A stretch of DNA of 64,000 nucleotides from Avrilella dinanensis (GTDB lineage: Bacteria > Bacteroidota > Bacteroidia > Flavobacteriales > Flavobacteriaceae): NCBI RefSeq assembly GCF_002807015.1, contig NZ_NIPO01000001.1, positions 160,889 through 224,888 of the forward strand. The letters are read 5' to 3'. The position numbers and the translations under genes were made by a program. Shown here piece by piece: positions 1 through 7,770 of the stretch (the stretch's first letter is position 1; each line of letters begins with the position of its first letter). The notes beneath the pieces are model-generated. The model worked only from the letters and a program-made list of their open reading frames with translations. It had not been told where the DNA came from and did not search any database.

Positions 1-105
1 CGGGTCGCCATATTCTTGCAAATATTCGTATAAAAATTGATTAACTTCTTCAAAATTTTGTGTTGTCATCGGGCTTTTGTCGTCCCATTTTTTGATTTGA
101 ATCAT
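1..105 (-). CDS. 5' end of a gene truncated by the window edge, function unknown
   Basis: The first 105 bases read on the minus strand as 35 codons from an ATG at 105 without a stop, running off the window. The peptide begins MIQIKKWDDKSP and is polar, with alternating acidic and aromatic residues. Too little is visible to assign a family. The start is followed upstream by an A/T-rich stretch, as expected for an intergenic region. It diverges from the membrane protein that starts at 314. Confidence 0.45.
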   Translation of the reverse strand, partial: MIQIKKWDDKSPMTTQNFEEVNQFLYEYLQEYGDP

Positions 106-270
106 TGAATTATTTTTTTAATAATTTGGTCTGCGAGGAATATAAACAAAAAATACCGGAATAAAAAATAATCCGTCAAAAACTCTGATAAACATAGTAA
201 TAAATCTATAACTTTCCATTTATTTTTAGCCAGAAAGCATATTTTTTATGGATTAATTAACAAAAATGTG

Positions 271-278
271 TATTTTTG
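271..278 (+). promoter_or_regulatory. Putative -7 promoter box (TATTTTTG)
   Basis: It matches the Bacteroidota consensus TAnnTTTG and lies 36 bases before the ATG at 314. It overlaps an earlier in-frame ATG at 266, which is one reason to prefer the start at 314. No convincing -33 TTTG is seen. Confidence 0.5.
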
Positions 279-313
279 TATTGAGTTTCAATATTAATTT
301 ACACATAAGAACT

Positions 314-1051
314 ATGAACAAAGAAAAACAATTTGTTGCCACAGACGAGGCAAAAGGAAAAGCAACTCAGTTACGTATTTTTGCCGCTTTGTTGTGGATT
401 GGGGCGATTGTGGCTCAGATATTTGCCATACGCTTTATATTACAAGCTGTCCGTGCCGAAGAAAGCATTATTAATATGTGGACTATCGGGTTAATCATTC
501 TTGATTTGATTCTGGTACTTATCGGTTCAATGCTTTGGAAAAAATCCGGCAGGCTTGACCCACCGTCAGAGAAAAACAAGTTTTTATTTGTTTTACAAAG
601 TCAATTGGGTGTAATTGCTGCTATCGTGGCATTCTTACCGCTAATTATACTGGTGCTGACCAATAAAAACATCGACGGAAAACAAAAAGCTATTCTCGGC
701 AGTATCGCCGGAGTTGCCTTAGTTATTGCCGGAATCGGTAGTGCTGATTTCAATCCACCGTCGGTCGAAAAATATACCGAGCAAATCAATGCTCAGACCG
801 ACCTTATCAGAGAGTTGAACAACGGTGTGGATTTAGTGTATTGGACAAATCAGGGCAACAAATATCATCTAGATGCTGATTGCCAGCACATCAGAAACCG
901 GGATAAACACAACGGAACGGTTAAACAGGCTTGGGAAGAAAGAAAAATCGGAGATTCTGAACTTTGCCTGACTTGTAAAAAGAACGCAGAAAAGAAACTG
1001 AATACGGAAGAAGCCACACAGGAAATTCTTGACGAAATAAATCCGGAATAG
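314..1051 (+). CDS. Membrane protein with a C-terminal Cys/His motif, function unknown
   Basis: The protein is 245 residues when started at the ATG at 314 (MNKEKQFV). An upstream in-frame ATG at 266 would add 16 residues but overlaps the probable promoter. Four hydrophobic helices fill roughly the first 150 residues, so an inner-membrane location is expected. The soluble C-terminus contains KYHLDADCQHIRNRD and, about 40 residues later, CLTCKK. That spacing resembles the short Cys/His modules (YHxxxC...CxxC) found at the ends of some bacterial surface and nuclease proteins, and may bind a metal. I recognise no named family. A terminator-like hairpin follows at 1101, so it is probably monocistronic. 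Confidence 0.75.
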   Translation: MNKEKQFVATDEAKGKATQLRIFAALLWIGAIVAQIFAIRFILQAVRAEESIINMWTIGLIILDLILVLIGSMLWKKSGRLDPPSEKNKFLFVLQSQLGVIAAIVAFLPLIILVLTNKNIDGKQKAILGSIAGVALVIAGIGSADFNPPSVEKYTEQINAQTDLIRELNNGVDLVYWTNQGNKYHLDADCQHIRNRDKHNGTVKQAWEERKIGDSELCLTCKKNAEKKLNTEEATQEILDEINPE

Positions 1052-1100
1052 GTTTTTGAACTTTCAAACTTTATAAACTTTAAGCATCTCATAATAATGA

Positions 1101-1136
1101 AATGCCGATGATGAAAGTTGTCGGCATTTTTTGTTT
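1101..1136 (+). terminator. Rho-independent terminator
   Basis: The inverted repeat ATGCCGA ... TCGGCAT is followed by a T-rich run ending in TTTTTTG. It lies 50 bases after the stop of the membrane protein gene. Confidence 0.7.
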
Positions 1137-1188
1137 TTAATAAATTTTTAATTTAAGGTATCCTATTCAAACAAATAAGGTAATTCAG

Positions 1189-1196
1189 TATATTTG
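1189..1196 (+). promoter_or_regulatory. Putative -7 promoter box (TATATTTG)
   Basis: It is an exact match to TAnnTTTG, 24 bases before the ATG of the DUF1801 gene at 1221. Confidence 0.55.
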
Positions 1197-1220
1197 TTAT
1201 CAAGGAAAACCTGAGAAAGA

Positions 1221-1577
1221 ATGAAGAACGCAAAACCCGAAACAATTGATGAATACATCAGACATTCGCCAGCAGAATCTCAAAAAATCATGGAGGAGCT
1301 TAAAAGAATTATAGAAACAACAGCTCCGAATGCAGAAGGAGTAATAAGCTGGAACGTGCCTATCTATAAACTTAATGGAATTCTTGCCGGCTTTAGCGTG
1401 GCAAAACATCATGTGAGTTTCGGAATAGATTCGCTCGAAGAAGAAGACAGAGAAACACTGAAAGAAAAAGGATATAAAACAGGAAAAAATACCATTCAAA
1501 TTAAGTTTGACCAAAAAATACCCTCCGCAGAAATCAGTCAGCTGATAAAAAAACAATTAAAAATCATCGAAAAATAA
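1221..1577 (+). CDS. DUF1801 (YdhG-like) family protein
   Basis: This 118-residue protein has the DUF1801 pattern: an N-terminal helical EYIxxxP segment (IDEYIRHSPAESQKIMEELK), then the core ISWNVPIYKLNGILAGF and SFGID, and a basic C-terminal helix. The length is normal for the family. DUF1801 members include B. subtilis YdhG/FrdA-type proteins proposed to chaperone iron, but the role of most members is unknown. A Crp/Fnr regulator starts 30 bases downstream in the same direction and is probably co-transcribed. Two more DUF1801 proteins occur within the next 4 kb. Confidence 0.85.
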   Translation: MKNAKPETIDEYIRHSPAESQKIMEELKRIIETTAPNAEGVISWNVPIYKLNGILAGFSVAKHHVSFGIDSLEEEDRETLKEKGYKTGKNTIQIKFDQKIPSAEISQLIKKQLKIIEK

Positions 1578-1607
1578 AAACCTTCCGGCAATTTTATCTA
1601 TTTCAAC

Positions 1608-2180
1608 ATGAAAAAAGAGTTACTTTCTCAAGTATATCAACACCCTTTGATAAATTCTCAAGAGCTTGAGAGTATTATTGAGGCACACCAAAAAATAACC
1701 CTCAAAAAGGGAGATTTCATTCTGAAAGAAGGAGAAATTGCCAACAGCTACCTGATTCTGGAAAACGGATTACTACGTTCTTTTGCTTATGATTATAACG
1801 GAAACGACATTACAACCGATTTTTTCTGCAATTATGAGGTGGTTATTGAGGTGCTTTCGCTGTTCCAACGGATACCTGCCAAAGAAAATATTCAGGCTTT
1901 GACCGATTGCATTTGCTGGAAAATAGATTTTGACGTTTTTCAGGAGCTATTCCATTCTATCGGAGGGTTTCCCGAATGGGGACGTTTATGGATGACAGGA
2001 CGCTTGTTCCATTTCAAACAGCGTTCAGTAGAAATGGTAACCATTTCGGCAAAAGAGAGATACCTGCAACTTATCAAAGAACAACCACAGGTAGTCCTGC
2101 AATCTCCGCTTAAATACATTGCAAGTTATCTCGGAATTACCGATACATCGCTCAGCAGGATACGAAAGGAAATTTCGTAA
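1608..2180 (+). CDS. Crp/Fnr family transcriptional regulator
   Basis: The protein is 190 residues. Residues about 25-120 form a cyclic-nucleotide-binding-type beta roll (LKKGDFILKEGEIANSYLIL, NGLLRSF). The C-terminal 50 residues hold a compact helix-turn-helix (YIASYLGITDTSLSRIRKEI). It lacks the conserved Arg-Thr/Ser phosphate cassette that binds cAMP in E. coli Crp, so the ligand is unknown. This short type is common in Bacteroidota, where it often controls a neighbouring small gene. It sits between a DUF1801 gene and a strong terminator, so the upstream DUF1801 gene is the closest candidate target. Confidence 0.9.
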   Translation: MKKELLSQVYQHPLINSQELESIIEAHQKITLKKGDFILKEGEIANSYLILENGLLRSFAYDYNGNDITTDFFCNYEVVIEVLSLFQRIPAKENIQALTDCICWKIDFDVFQELFHSIGGFPEWGRLWMTGRLFHFKQRSVEMVTISAKERYLQLIKEQPQVVLQSPLKYIASYLGITDTSLSRIRKEIS

Positions 2181-2190
2181 AGATTTCATT

Positions 2191-2215
2191 TCTTGTCATA
2201 AGACAAGTTTTTTTT
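2191..2215 (+). terminator. Rho-independent terminator
   Basis: The perfect stem CTTGTC/GACAAG with a short AT-rich loop is followed by eight T residues, 11 bases after the stop of the Crp/Fnr gene. Confidence 0.8.
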
Positions 2216-2228
2216 GGGTCTGTATGTG

Positions 2229-2236
2229 TACTTTTG
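2229..2236 (+). promoter_or_regulatory. Putative -7 promoter box (TACTTTTG)
   Basis: It matches TAnnTTTG, lies just downstream of the preceding terminator and 23 bases before the ATG at 2260. Confidence 0.55.
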
Positions 2237-2259
2237 TTTAGAACTAAATAATAAAAAGT

Positions 2260-2703
2260 ATGGCAAAGATTCACGCTTATTTAAATTTTAACGGAAACTG
2301 TGAAACTGCATTTAAGTTTTACGAAAAAGTGTTTAAAACAGAAAATATCGGTACCCATCGTTTTGGAGATTTACCGGCAGACCCCAATTTTCCGATGGCA
2401 GAAGAAGACAAAAACAAAATTATGAATACAGGGATTATGATCAACAAAGATACGATGTTGATGGGATCAGACTGTGTAGAGAATTTTGGACACAAAGCCA
2501 CCACTGGAAATGCAACGTATATCATGCTTGATACGGATACAGCTGAAGAAGCTAAAGAACTGTACGAAGCATTGTCTGAAAATGCATTAGATATCGAGAT
2601 GCCGTTGGGCGAACAATTTTGGGCGGAACTTTATGCATCGTTTCAGGATCAATTTGGTATTTTTTGGATGATTCACTTTGAAGGGAATAAAAAAATGAGT
2701 TAA
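2260..2703 (+). CDS. VOC superfamily (PhnB-like) protein
   Basis: This 147-residue protein has the PhnB-like fold signature: NFNGNCETAFKFYEKVF near the N-terminus, HRFGDLP, the central TGIMINKDTMLMGSD, and the C-terminal FWAELYASFQDQFGIFWMIHF. The family shares the glyoxalase/bleomycin-resistance/dioxygenase (VOC) architecture and is often misannotated as a 3-demethylubiquinone methyltransferase. No substrate can be read from the sequence. Such genes frequently accompany AHSA1/SRPBCC, DoxX and DUF1801 genes, as they do here. It has its own promoter-like box. Confidence 0.85.
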   Translation: MAKIHAYLNFNGNCETAFKFYEKVFKTENIGTHRFGDLPADPNFPMAEEDKNKIMNTGIMINKDTMLMGSDCVENFGHKATTGNATYIMLDTDTAEEAKELYEALSENALDIEMPLGEQFWAELYASFQDQFGIFWMIHFEGNKKMS

Positions 2704-2763
2704 TATTCAGATGGTTTTCTTTAAAATGACGAAACGAATATTTACGTTTTAAGACAGTTTTAT

Positions 2764-3438
2764 ATGGCAGGGCTAAAGACAAAAAGGATTTGTAAGGTTG
2801 GGCACGTTTATTATAAAAGTAGCGACTGTCCAACCTGTCCTGTTTGTGAAAAATTAAAAGAACCTACGACAGGATTTTTAGCACTTTTTAGCAGTCCTGC
2901 GAGAAATGCCTTATTACATCACGGTATTGATAGTGTTCAAAAACTTTCGGCTTATAGTGAAAAGGATATCCTGAAATTGCACGGAATCGGAAAAGCCTCT
3001 TTACCCATATTAAAATCAGTATTGGAAGAACAGGGTTTATCATTTAAACTTTTGGAAAAGTCCAAAGATAAAACTACGGGCATGCCAAAGCCTAAGAATG
3101 TTGAGGAGTATATTGCCGGTTTTTCGGGAAAAATCCAGAGAAGGCTTCATTTGATCCGTAAGGTAATAAAGGAGAATGCACCCGAAGCGGAAGAGAGCAT
3201 TGCTTACGGAATGCCTGCCTACAAGCTGAACAAAAAACCTTTGGTGTATTTTGCAGGATATAAAAACCATATCGGGTTATATGCCACACCCACAGGGCAT
3301 TTGGAATTTGCAGAGGAACTCTTAAAATATAAGCAGGGAAAAGGTTCTGTTCAGTTTCCGCTTGATGAGCCTTTACCTGTTAATTTAATTGAAAGAATTG
3401 TTCGGTTTAGAGTAATTGAAAATAAGCAAAAAAAGTAA
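2764..3438 (+). CDS. Zinc-ribbon / helix-hairpin-helix / DUF1801 fusion protein
   Basis: The protein is 224 residues with three parts. Residues 8-30 contain Cys10, His14, Cys22, Cys25 and Cys28, spaced like a small metal-binding finger. Residues about 35-95 resemble the RNA polymerase alpha C-terminal or HhH fold (LFSSPARNALLHHGI, LHGIGKASLPIL). Residues about 110-224 are a DUF1801 domain (EYIAGFSGKIQRRLHLIRKV, YGMPAYKL, HIGLY). The function is unknown; the helix-hairpin part suggests nucleic-acid or protein contact. It ends 20 bases before the DoxX gene and probably heads a co-transcribed group reaching to 5584. Confidence 0.8.
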   Translation: MAGLKTKRICKVGHVYYKSSDCPTCPVCEKLKEPTTGFLALFSSPARNALLHHGIDSVQKLSAYSEKDILKLHGIGKASLPILKSVLEEQGLSFKLLEKSKDKTTGMPKPKNVEEYIAGFSGKIQRRLHLIRKVIKENAPEAEESIAYGMPAYKLNKKPLVYFAGYKNHIGLYATPTGHLEFAEELLKYKQGKGSVQFPLDEPLPVNLIERIVRFRVIENKQKK

Positions 3439-3458
3439 TAACATTTAATAAAAAAATT

Positions 3459-3836
3459 ATGAAACAGAAGATTTTAACCGTACTGTCCGTATTGTTCGGA
3501 CTTTTGCTAATCAACGGAGGGCTGAACAAGTTTTTTAACTACATGCCTGTTCCCGAAGATATGGCAGAGGAAATGATGAAAGATTTTGGTGCTATAATGG
3601 AAATATCGTGGCTGATGCCTCTCATTGCTATTGCTGAAATTATTGGAGGATTGCTGATTATTTTTCCAAAAACAAGAGCCTTGGGTGCAGTGGTTCTTTT
3701 TCCTGTAATGGTAGGAATTTTATTAACCCATATTTTTGTCGATACCAGCGGACTGCTTATTGCTTTAGTAATTTGGGCAATTCTGCTTTGGATAATTTAT
3801 GAAAACAGAGAGAAATACCGACCAATGTTTAAATAG
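3459..3836 (+). CDS. DoxX family membrane protein
   Basis: The protein is 125 residues with four hydrophobic helices. The first contains LFGLLLINGGLNKFFNY, the DoxX-type Gly-Lys-Phe motif. The later helices hold LMPLIAIAEIIGGLLII and TRALGAVVLFPVMVGI, the usual family pattern. DoxX proteins are small inner-membrane proteins linked in some bacteria to thiol or quinone metabolism, but the role here is not known. The next gene starts 6 bases after its stop, so it belongs to a tight operon with three SRPBCC genes and a DUF1801 gene. Confidence 0.85.
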   Translation: MKQKILTVLSVLFGLLLINGGLNKFFNYMPVPEDMAEEMMKDFGAIMEISWLMPLIAIAEIIGGLLIIFPKTRALGAVVLFPVMVGILLTHIFVDTSGLLIALVIWAILLWIIYENREKYRPMFK

Positions 3837-3842
3837 AAAGAT

Positions 3843-4280
3843 ATGAAACTCACAGCAAAAGCAACACTACAAATTCAAAAACCGATTGCAGAAGTTTTTG
3901 AGGCTATTGTAAATCCTGAAAAAATGACGAAATATTTTATTTCGGAAAGCTCGGGGCGAATGGAAACAGGAAAAGAGCTTACTTGGGAATTTGGCGATTT
4001 TCCGGGTAAGTTTCCTGTAAAAATAATAGAAGTTCAGCCCGATAAATCCGTTTCGTTTATTTGGGACGAAGAAACCGTTGTAAACATTATATTGGAAGAA
4101 CAACCCGACAAAAGTACGGTAGTAAAAGTTACTGAAGGCGAAAAAGAATTAAACGAAGAAAATACCGAATGGCTTACAAGCAATTCATTCGGTTGGGGAA
4201 ATTTCCTTGATTGTATGAAAGCTTATCTGGAATACGGGATAAACCTGAGAAAAGGAGCATTTGATTATATGAGAAAATAA
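3843..4280 (+). CDS. SRPBCC/AHSA1-like protein (1 of 3)
   Basis: The protein is 145 residues. It has the START/Bet v 1-like pattern: an N-terminal beta strand leading into IQKPIAEVFEAIVNPEKMTKYF, a central beta sheet with WEFGDFPGKFPVKI and VSFIWDE, and a C-terminal amphipathic helix (GWGNFLDCMKAYLEYG). The family binds hydrophobic ligands or acts on client proteins, as in the Aha1 C-terminal domain; no ligand is evident. It lies 6 bases after doxX and 4 bases before a second SRPBCC gene. Confidence 0.85.
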   Translation: MKLTAKATLQIQKPIAEVFEAIVNPEKMTKYFISESSGRMETGKELTWEFGDFPGKFPVKIIEVQPDKSVSFIWDEETVVNIILEEQPDKSTVVKVTEGEKELNEENTEWLTSNSFGWGNFLDCMKAYLEYGINLRKGAFDYMRK

Positions 4281-4284
4281 AAAG

Positions 4285-4704
4285 ATGATGATACATCAAA
4301 CAATAACGATTGAAACAACAATCAATGCAAGTACAAACAAAGTTTGGGATTCTTATACTCAACCCGAACACATTACGAAATGGAATTTCGCTTCTGACGA
4401 CTGGCATTGTCCCAAAGCGGAAAACGATATGAAAATCGGAGGTATATATTCTGCCCGAATGGAAGCCAAAGACGGAAGTTTCGGGTTTGATTTCAAAGCG
4501 GTTTATGATGAAATCATTCCTTTCGAGAAGATTGTTTATACCATAGAAGACGGCAGAAAAGTTATTACAGTTTTTGAAAGTTTAAACGATAAAACAAAAG
4601 TTACTACTATTTTTGAAGCTGAAAATCAAAATCCTGTCGATATGCAAAAAACAGGCTGGCAGGCTATCCTGAATAATTTTAAAAGATACACAGAAAACAA
4701 TTAA
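4285..4704 (+). CDS. SRPBCC/AHSA1-like protein (2 of 3)
   Basis: The protein is 139 residues; adjacent ATG codons at 4285 and 4288 are both possible starts. The pattern TINASTNKVWDSYTQPEHITKW, followed by ICMK-type beta strands (MKIGGIYSARMEAKDGSFGF) and the C-terminal GWQAILNNFKRYTEN, is typical of the AHSA1/YdhG-linked SRPBCC group. It differs clearly in sequence from its two neighbours, so the trio is not a recent tandem duplication. The gene is separated by 4 and 2 bases from the genes on either side. Confidence 0.85.
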   Translation: MMIHQTITIETTINASTNKVWDSYTQPEHITKWNFASDDWHCPKAENDMKIGGIYSARMEAKDGSFGFDFKAVYDEIIPFEKIVYTIEDGRKVITVFESLNDKTKVTTIFEAENQNPVDMQKTGWQAILNNFKRYTENN

Positions 4705-4706
4705 CT

Positions 4707-5165
4707 ATGAAAAAATTACAATTCAAAACAGACATCAACGCTCCGATTGCAAAGGTTTACAATACGATGCTCGGATTGGACGACAAAGCAACCTATGAAG
4801 CGTGGACAGCCGAATTTAACCCGACTTCCACTTATGAAGGAAATTGGGAAAAAGGCTCAAAAATCCTTTTTATCGGTGTAGATGAAAATGGAGAAAAAGG
4901 CGGAATGGTTAGCGAAATTGCAGAGAACATTCCCAACAAATTTGTTTCCATTCGTTCTTACGGAATTTTAAAAGGGGATACGGAAATTACCGAAGGAGAA
5001 GAAATCGAAAAATGGGCAGGCGGACTGGAAAATTACACCTTTGAAGAAAACAACGGGATCACAGCAGTTACTGTGGACGTTGATATGACAGATGATTTTG
5101 TCGGTTATTTCAATGAAACCTATCCGAAAGCATTGAGTAAACTAAAATCGATACTTGAAAGTTGA
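4707..5165 (+). CDS. SRPBCC domain protein (3 of 3)
   Basis: The protein is 152 residues and starts FKTDINAPIAKVYNTMLG, the helix entry of the SRPBCC fold. The following YEAWTAEFNPTSTYEGNW and GSKILFIGVDENGEKGGMV strands and the C-terminal FNETYPKALSKLKSILES helix complete it. The ligand is unknown. It lies 2 bases after the second SRPBCC gene, and the downstream DUF1801 gene begins 5 bases after its stop, so coordinated expression is expected. Confidence 0.85.
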   Translation: MKKLQFKTDINAPIAKVYNTMLGLDDKATYEAWTAEFNPTSTYEGNWEKGSKILFIGVDENGEKGGMVSEIAENIPNKFVSIRSYGILKGDTEITEGEEIEKWAGGLENYTFEENNGITAVTVDVDMTDDFVGYFNETYPKALSKLKSILES

Positions 5166-5170
5166 AAAAT

Positions 5171-5584
5171 ATGAACCAAGACATTCAAACTTACAACGAC
5201 AGCCAATCGGAAGATGATAAGAAAATTTGTGATTTTCTTTGTAAAGAAATCAACAAAAATCTTCCTGAATCAGATACTTCGACAGGCTCAGTACAAGCCA
5301 AAATTTGGCACAGACACCCTGTCTGGTTTTTGGACGAAAATCCGATTGTTGGTTACAGCAAACAAAAAGCTGGAATACGGTTGATGTTTTGGAGCGGTGC
5401 CGATTTTGAAGAAGAAAATCTAAATGTGTTGGGTGGAAAATTTAAAGATGCTTCGGTTTTTTATAATTCAGCAGAAGAAATCAATACCGAAGACTTAAAG
5501 CGTTGGCTCAAAAAATCAAAAGAAATCCAATGGGATTATAAAAATATCGTAAAGCGGAAAGGAAAATTAGAAAGATTGAAATAA
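5171..5584 (+). CDS. DUF1801 family protein
   Basis: The protein is 137 residues from the ATG at 5171. An upstream TTG at 5162 is also in frame but would overlap the preceding gene. The core motifs KIWHRHPVWFLDENPIVGYSKQ and GIRLMFWSGADF are typical of the DUF1801 subgroup with a tryptophan-rich core. It is the last gene of the DoxX-SRPBCC operon and the third DUF1801 domain in this stretch. The following 123 bases hold no gene and no clear terminator. Confidence 0.8.
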   Translation: MNQDIQTYNDSQSEDDKKICDFLCKEINKNLPESDTSTGSVQAKIWHRHPVWFLDENPIVGYSKQKAGIRLMFWSGADFEEENLNVLGGKFKDASVFYNSAEEINTEDLKRWLKKSKEIQWDYKNIVKRKGKLERLK

Positions 5585-5707
5585 ATTTCCACAATGGAAA
5601 GTTGGGAGTCGAGAACAGTTTTCAAACTTTTAACCAATAAAAACTGTGTCAAAAACATTGTGAAACAACAAATTAAGGTTTTATACAACGTGTTAAGGTA
5701 TAGTTTG

Positions 5708-6649
5708 TTAATTATTTTCTCCTCCTAAATAACGAATGTTCCTTACCAGTCCTGTATATTTAGCTCGTTTTACTGCTGATTTTTTAAAAACCTCGCTAAA
5801 AGTTTCCTGCGTAAGTTCTGCCCATTCTTTTTTGGAAAAATTCAACAGTTTTTCATTAGGCAGAAAAGCCGATTCGTTGTGTGGTTGAGCAAATCGGTTC
5901 CATGGGCAAACGTCCTGACAAATATCACAACCGAAAACCCAGTCCTGAAACTTTTCGCTCATACCTGCCGGAATCTGGTCCTTGAGTTCAATGGTAAAAT
6001 AAGAAATACATTTACTTCCATTTACCACATAAGGCTGCTCAATTGCATCAGTCGGGCAGGCATCGATACAAGCGGTACAAGTGCCGCAATGGTCGGCAAC
6101 GGGCAAATCATATTCTAATTCCAAATCACAAATTAATTCAGCAATAAAGAAAAATGAACCAGTTTGCTTAGCAATGAGATTACTGTGTTTTCCAACCCAC
6201 CCCAAGCCTCCACGTTTTGCCCAGGCTTTGTCCAGAACAGGTGCTGAATCCACAAAAACCCGCCCGTTGACTTTGCCTATTTTTTCCTGGATAAATGCCA
6301 GTAATGACTTGAGTTTATCCTTGATAACGAAGTGATAATCTTCGCCATAGGCATATTTGGATATTTTATAATTATCTGATTGATTTTGTATTTTTTCGGG
6401 ATAATAATTTAGCAATAGAGAAATCACAGATTTTGCACCATCAACCAGCAATGTCGGGTCTAAGCGTTTATCGAAATGATTTGCCATATAGTGCATTTCG
6501 CCGTGCATATTCTGGTTGAGCCAACGCTCTAAACGAGGAGCTTCTTCTTCGAGAAAACCGGCTTTGGACACACCGCAAGACATAAATCCCAAACGCTTGG
6601 CTTCAGCTTTTATCCAATTGGTATGCTGCTGTTTAATCGTTTCATTCAT
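5708..6649 (-). CDS. queG: Epoxyqueuosine reductase QueG
   Basis: The protein is 313 residues from the ATG at 6649; a TTG one codon upstream is less likely. QueG performs the last step of queuosine synthesis in tRNA, reducing epoxyqueuosine with cobalamin and two [4Fe-4S] clusters. The cluster ligands are visible as [12 protein letters not shown] with a later Cys and as CDICQDVCP. The N-terminal [19 protein letters not shown] and the [20 protein letters not shown] block are typical. The length is normal for the Bacteroidota form, which lacks the C-terminal HEAT repeats. Its start overlaps the ruvB stop by 8 bases, which implies translational coupling. Confidence 0.95.
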   Translation of the reverse strand: MNETIKQQHTNWIKAEAKRLGFMSCGVSKAGFLEEEAPRLERWLNQNMHGEMHYMANHFDKRLDPTLLVDGAKSVISLLLNYYPEKIQNQSDNYKISKYAYGEDYHFVIKDKLKSLLAFIQEKIGKVNGRVFVDSAPVLDKAWAKRGGLGWVGKHSNLIAKQTGSFFFIAELICDLELEYDLPVADHCGTCTACIDACPTDAIEQPYVVNGSKCISYFTIELKDQIPAGMSEKFQDWVFGCDICQDVCPWNRFAQPHNESAFLPNEKLLNFSKKEWAELTQETFSEVFKKSAVKRAKYTGLVRNIRYLGGENN

Positions 6650-7661
6650 CAAACAAACCTCCTTGCAGTTTTTTATTGATTTTCCCTAAATGCTGATAGG
6701 CTTTCTCGGTCACTTCCCGTCCTCTTGGTGTGCGGTAAATAAATCCTTCCTGTATTAAAAAAGGTTCATAAACCTCCTCAATGGTTTCTGCATTTTCGGA
6801 TACGGCAGTCGCCAAAGTCGAAATTCCGACCGGCCCTCCTTTGAATTTGTCAATGATAGTCAAAAGGATTTTGTTATCCATTTCGTCCAATCCGTATTTA
6901 TCTACATTCAATGCATTCAATCCATATCGGGCAATTTCAACATCGATAGTTCCGTTACCTTTGATTTGTGCATAATCTCGCACGCGACGTAACAAAGCAT
7001 TCGCAATACGCGGGGTTCCACGGCTGCGACCGGCAATTTCGACAGCAGCTTCGTAGTGAATCGGCACGTGCAGGATTTCGGCACTTCGCTCGATAATTGT
7101 TGATAAGAGTTCGGTGTTGTAATATTGTAAACGGCTTTGGATACCAAACCTCGCCCGCATCGGGGCGGTCAGTAAACCGGAACGGGTAGTGGCACCGACC
7201 AGCGTAAACGGATTAAGGTTGATTTGCACCGTTCTGGCATTTGGCCCGGATTCAATCATGATGTCAATCTTAAAGTCCTCCATGGCAGAATACAGATATT
7301 CTTCCACAACCGGACTCAAACGATGAATTTCGTCTATGAAAAGTACATCTCTCTCCTCCAAGTTAGTCAGTAATCCGGCTAAATCCCCGGGCTTGTCCAA
7401 AACAGGTCCCGAAGTAATCTTGATACCGACATTGAGTTCGCTTGCCAAGATGTGTGCCAGGGTGGTTTTTCCCAATCCTGGCGGACCGTGAAACAAGGTA
7501 TGGTCTAATGCTTCGTCACGAAGATTAGCTGCTTTTACAAATATTTTCAGGTTTTCCAATACTTGTTCCTGTCCTGCAAAATCGTCAAAAGAAAGTGGAC
7601 GAAGTTTTTTTTCCACTTCAAACTCTTCGGGATTTTTATTCGGATTAAGATGCTCGTTCAT
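6642..7661 (-). CDS. ruvB: Holliday junction branch migration helicase RuvB
   Basis: The protein is 339 residues from the ATG at 7661; the GTG at 7667 overlaps the promoter box. RuvB is the AAA+ motor that drives branch migration with RuvA. Visible motifs are Walker [10 protein letters not shown], Walker [10 protein letters not shown], sensor 1 [11 protein letters not shown], and the C-terminal winged helix ending [18 protein letters not shown]. The length matches the family. It is co-transcribed with queG, which overlaps its 3' end; ruvA is not adjacent. Confidence 0.97.
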   Translation of the reverse strand: MNEHLNPNKNPEEFEVEKKLRPLSFDDFAGQEQVLENLKIFVKAANLRDEALDHTLFHGPPGLGKTTLAHILASELNVGIKITSGPVLDKPGDLAGLLTNLEERDVLFIDEIHRLSPVVEEYLYSAMEDFKIDIMIESGPNARTVQINLNPFTLVGATTRSGLLTAPMRARFGIQSRLQYYNTELLSTIIERSAEILHVPIHYEAAVEIAGRSRGTPRIANALLRRVRDYAQIKGNGTIDVEIARYGLNALNVDKYGLDEMDNKILLTIIDKFKGGPVGISTLATAVSENAETIEEVYEPFLIQEGFIYRTPRGREVTEKAYQHLGKINKKLQGGLFDE

Positions 7662-7666
7662 AAGCA

Positions 7667-7674
7667 CAAATATA
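7667..7674 (-). promoter_or_regulatory. Putative -7 promoter box of ruvB-queG
   Basis: On the minus strand this reads TATATTTG, an exact TAnnTTTG match. It is 5 bases upstream of the ATG at 7661, so the transcript would be almost leaderless. Confidence 0.55.
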
Positions 7675-7716
7675 CGAAGTTTTTACATTGAAGTATTCAA
7701 TCAATATCATTTCATA

Positions 7717-7749
7717 AAAAAAACGGCAATCCGAAGATTGCCGTTTTTA
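7717..7749 (-). terminator. Rho-independent terminator
   Basis: The strong stem AACGGCAATC/GATTGCCGTT with a CGAA loop is flanked by A and T runs. It lies 20 bases beyond the stop of the M16 peptidase gene on the minus strand and could work in both directions. Confidence 0.85.
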
Positions 7750-7770
7750 TTTATTCTAAAAAATCTGTGA

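Noticed and set aside
266..313. Longer N-terminus for the membrane protein at 314
   Set aside because: The upstream ATG overlaps the TATTTTTG promoter box and the extra residues add no recognised feature.
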